From Giesbergeria sp. (lineage in GTDB: Bacteria > Pseudomonadota > Gammaproteobacteria > Burkholderiales > Burkholderiaceae_C): a stretch of 7,120 bases of DNA. Below are positions 4,593-7,120 of this stretch, in pieces. The notes under the pieces are model-generated. The model ran no database searches, was not told the DNA's origin, and was given only the letters and a program-made list of their open reading frames with translations. The first letter of the stretch is position 1, and each line of letters opens with the position of its first letter. Position numbers and translations under genes: made by a program. The stretch lies in assembly GCA_017998735.1 (NCBI GenBank), contig JAGOCN010000081.1, forward strand, positions 1 to 7,120, in the 5' to 3' direction.

Positions 4593-7120
4593 TCAGGGCG
4601 CCAGCGCCTGCAGCAGCTCGGTTTCAATCGCGATCTGGTGTGCATTGCTTTGCAGTTCCGGGCCTTGCAGCAGGAACGTGTCTTCCACGCGCTCGCCCAG
4701 CGTGCTGACCTTGGCCAGCTGCACGCTCAGGCCATGGCGCGACAGCACCCGCGCCACCAGGTACAGCAGGCCGGCGCGGTCGCTTGCCGATATGCCCAGC
4801 AGCCAGCGCTGCGCCTTGTCGTCCGGGCGCAGCGACACACGCGGCGTCACCGGAAAGCTCTTTGCGCGGCGCGAAAGGCGCCGCTTGCCGGGCTCGGGCA
4901 GCGGGCCGCTGCGCTCGATGCTGCGCGCCAGTTCGCTCTCGACCATGTGCGCCAGTTCGCGGTAGTGGCCGGGCAGGGCCGGGCTGACGATCTGGAAGGT
5001 GTCGATGGCATAGCCATTGCGTGCGGTGTGCACGCGTGCGTCCAGGATGCTGAAGCCGGCGCCATCGAAATAGCCGCAGATGCGAGCAAACAGGTCTGGC
5101 TGGTCGGCGGTGTAGACCAACACCTGCAGGCCTTCGCCGGCCAGCGACTGGCGGGCGCGCACCACTGGCCGAAGGGTGCCCACATGGCGTGCCAGGTGGC
5201 GCGCATGCCAGGCAATGTCGGCCGCCTCGTGGCGCATGAAATACCCCACGTCAAGCGTGTCCCACAGTGCGCGGTGGGCTTCGGCAGGCTGCGCGCCAAG
5301 CGCCAGCAGCACCAGCGCTTCCTGCTTGCGCGCCTCGATGGCAGCGGCGGCCCCCGGCGCGCGCCCGCCCAGCGTGCGCAGCGCGCTGCGGTACAGGTCG
5401 TCCAGCAGCTTGCCTTTCCAGGCGTTCCACACCTTCGGACTGGTGCCCCGGATGTCGGCCACGGTGAGCAAATACAGCGCGGTCAGGTTGCGCTCGCTGC
5501 CGACATGGCGGGCAAAGGCGTTCACCACGTCGAGGTCGCTCAGGTCCTGCTTTTGCGCCACGCGGCTCATGGTCAGGTGCTCGCGCACCAGAAATTCGAT
5601 CAGCTGGGCGTCGGCACGCTCCACACTGTGCTCGCGGCAAAAGCGCCGCGCCGCCACCGCACCGATGCGCGAATGGTCGCCGCCGCGCCCCTTGCCGATG
5701 TCATGGAACAGCGCCGCCACATACAAAATCCACGGCTTGTCCCATTCGGCCGCCAGCTGCGAGCAGAACGGGTATTCGTGCGCATGCTCGGCAAGAAAGA
5801 AACGGCGCACATTGCGCACCACCATCAGGATGTGCTGGTCCACTGTGTAGGCATGGAACAGGTCGTGCTGCATCTGCCCGACGATGCGGCGAAACGGCCA
5901 CAGCGTGCGCCCCAGCACCGAGGTCTGGTTCATCAGCCGCAGTGCGTGCGTGATGCCGGCGGGTTGCTGCAGGATGCGCAAAAACGCAGCGCGGTTGACC
6001 GGGTCGCGCCGAAAATGCCCGTCCATCACCTTGCGTGCACCGTACAGCGCACGCAGCGTGCGTGCCGACAGGTTCTGCAGCGCAGCACTGCCCTGGTAGA
6101 GCAGAAATGTTTCCAGAATGGCGTGCGGGTCGCGCTGGTAAAGCCCGTCGTCGGCAATGTCGATCAGCCCGGCCTTGTCAAAAAAGCGCTCGTCGATGCG
6201 CCGGCGCACGCCTGGCTGTGGTGCCAGGCGCTCCTCGATGTTGAGCAGCAGAATCTGCGTCAGCTGGGTCACCGCCTTGGCGGCCCAGTAGTAGCGGCGC
6301 ATCAGCGCTTCGCTCGGGCGCAGTGCCAGGCGCACGCCATCGGCCTGCTCCGAGCGGTAACCCAGTGCCTGGGCCAGTGCGGTCTGCAAATCAAACACCA
6401 GCCGGTCTTCGCGCCGGCCAGCCAGCAGGTGCAGGTGCGTGCGGATCAGGCACAGCACGGCTTCGTTGCGCTCCAGCTGGCGCACCTCGAACGGCGTTGC
6501 CAGGCCGCTGGCCTCCAGCGCGCGCCAGCTGTCGCCCAGACCGGCAGCGCGCGTGATCCACAAGATCATCTGCAGGTCGCGCAGCCCGCCGGGCGATTCC
6601 TTGCAGTTGGGCTCCAGCGCGTAGGGCGTGTCTTCGTACTTGGTGTGGCGCTGCTGCATCTCCAGCGTCTTGGCAATGCGAAAGGCGTGCACGTCCAGGT
6701 GCGCCATGAACTGCTCCTGAAAATGCGCCGCCAGCGCCACGTTGCCGCACACCCGGCGCGACTCCAGCAGCGAGGTCTGCACCGTCACGTCCTGCGCCGC
6801 CTCGCGCAGGCACTCGCCCACGGTGCGCACGCTGGCGCCAATTTCCAGCCCCACATCCCAGCAGCTCTGGATGAAAGTTTCAATCGGCTGCTGCACTGCC
6901 GATGCATCGGCCGCCGTGGTGTTGCCGGGCAACAGCAGCAGCACATCCACGTCGGAATGCGGAAACAGCTGGCTGCGGCCGAAACCGCCGACTGCCAGCA
7001 GCGCCATGTTGTGCGGCAGGTCGGCGCGCCGCCACAGGGCGCACAGCAGCGCACTGGTCAGGGCCGAGAGCTTGCGCAGCCGCACATGGATGCTGCGGCT
7101 GGCGGCCAGCGACGTGGGCA
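4593..7120 (-). CDS. glnD: PII uridylyltransferase / uridylyl-removing enzyme, lacking its extreme N-terminus
   Basis: GlnD senses glutamine and adds UMP to, or removes it from, PII proteins (GlnB/GlnK), setting the state of glutamine synthetase and the nitrogen response. The window holds 841 residues. The frame is open to the right edge, so the true start lies outside; the GTG at 7085 is internal. Visible domains in order: the nucleotidyltransferase centre [20 protein letters not shown] with metal-binding Asp56 and Asp58 (numbered from the first full codon); the [11 protein letters not shown] block near 173-183; the HD hydrolase domain, with [12 protein letters not shown] near 418-429 and [14 protein letters not shown] near 470-483; and two C-terminal ACT domains, about 664-731 and 772-841. 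All key residues are present. Family members are about 860-890 residues long, so only some 20-50 are missing. An eight-T run lies shortly after the stop on this strand, without a convincing hairpin. Confidence 0.97.
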   Translation of the reverse strand, partial: PTSLAASRSIHVRLRKLSALTSALLCALWRRADLPHNMALLAVGGFGRSQLFPHSDVDVLLLLPGNTTAADASAVQQPIETFIQSCWDVGLEIGASVRTVGECLREAAQDVTVQTSLLESRRVCGNVALAAHFQEQFMAHLDVHAFRIAKTLEMQQRHTKYEDTPYALEPNCKESPGGLRDLQMILWITRAAGLGDSWRALEASGLATPFEVRQLERNEAVLCLIRTHLHLLAGRREDRLVFDLQTALAQALGYRSEQADGVRLALRPSEALMRRYYWAAKAVTQLTQILLLNIEERLAPQPGVRRRIDERFFDKAGLIDIADDGLYQRDPHAILETFLLYQGSAALQNLSARTLRALYGARKVMDGHFRRDPVNRAAFLRILQQPAGITHALRLMNQTSVLGRTLWPFRRIVGQMQHDLFHAYTVDQHILMVVRNVRRFFLAEHAHEYPFCSQLAAEWDKPWILYVAALFHDIGKGRGGDHSRIGAVAARRFCREHSVERADAQLIEFLVREHLTMSRVAQKQDLSDLDVVNAFARHVGSERNLTALYLLTVADIRGTSPKVWNAWKGKLLDDLYRSALRTLGGRAPGAAAAIEARKQEALVLLALGAQPAEAHRALWDTLDVGYFMRHEAADIAWHARHLARHVGTLRPVVRARQSLAGEGLQVLVYTADQPDLFARICGYFDGAGFSILDARVHTARNGYAIDTFQIVSPALPGHYRELAHMVESELARSIERSGPLPEPGKRRLSRRAKSFPVTPRVSLRPDDKAQRWLLGISASDRAGLLYLVARVLSRHGLSVQLAKVSTLGERVEDTFLLQGPELQSNAHQIAIETELLQALAP

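Noticed and set aside
4847..5850. Several open frames overlapping glnD on both strands
   Set aside because: All lie inside the glnD coding sequence, which has an unbroken frame with all catalytic motifs. They are by-products of high GC content.
7083..7085. GTG at 7085 as the start of glnD
   Set aside because: The frame stays open through 7120, and the nucleotidyltransferase motif would then lie unusually close to the N-terminus for GlnD. The gene is simply cut by the window edge.

Overview
The window looks like a chromosome segment of a GC-rich betaproteobacterium, most likely Burkholderiales and plausibly a Comamonadaceae member. This is inferred from the strong G/C third-position bias in glnD, the sequence style of the GlnD, deformylase and YbaN-like proteins, and the gene set; no database search was possible. 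It divides into an integrated mobile element on the left (about 1-2056) and ordinary chromosome on the right.

Left part (1-2056): the end of an integrative element. All its genes read on the minus strand. A tyrosine-recombinase integrase (456-1820) is followed after 21 bp by a HigB/RelE-like toxin (111-434), whose stop codon overlaps the start of an antitoxin cut by the window edge (1-114). Behind the integrase start lie about 190 bp of non-coding DNA packed with short direct and inverted repeats. This region ends in the 3' two-thirds of a tRNA-His(GTG) gene (2007-2056) that lacks its 5' part. That is the signature of an attachment-site copy left after integration into the 3' half of tRNA-His; the intact gene is expected at the other end of the element, beyond the left edge. 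The toxin-antitoxin pair is probably stabilising cargo.

Middle (2057-2620): RNA-gene territory. The terminator of the original tRNA-His gene (2065-2101) is followed by an apparently empty 180-bp gap. Next come a bidirectional terminator and two identical tandem tRNA-Asn(GTT) genes on the minus strand, with a candidate promoter and a hairpin upstream.

Right part (2674-7120): core chromosome. A DUF454/YbaN-type small membrane protein (minus) and a peptide deformylase (plus) diverge from a shared intergenic region. The deformylase converges on a universal stress protein (minus), which lies downstream of glnD (minus), the PII uridylyltransferase/uridylyl-removing enzyme, whose extreme N-terminus runs off the right edge.

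No clearly new system is visible. The most informative region is the integrase-att junction, 1821-2056, with two families of repeated short motifs that may be recombinase or excisionase binding sites. Any novel cargo of the element would lie left of this window.
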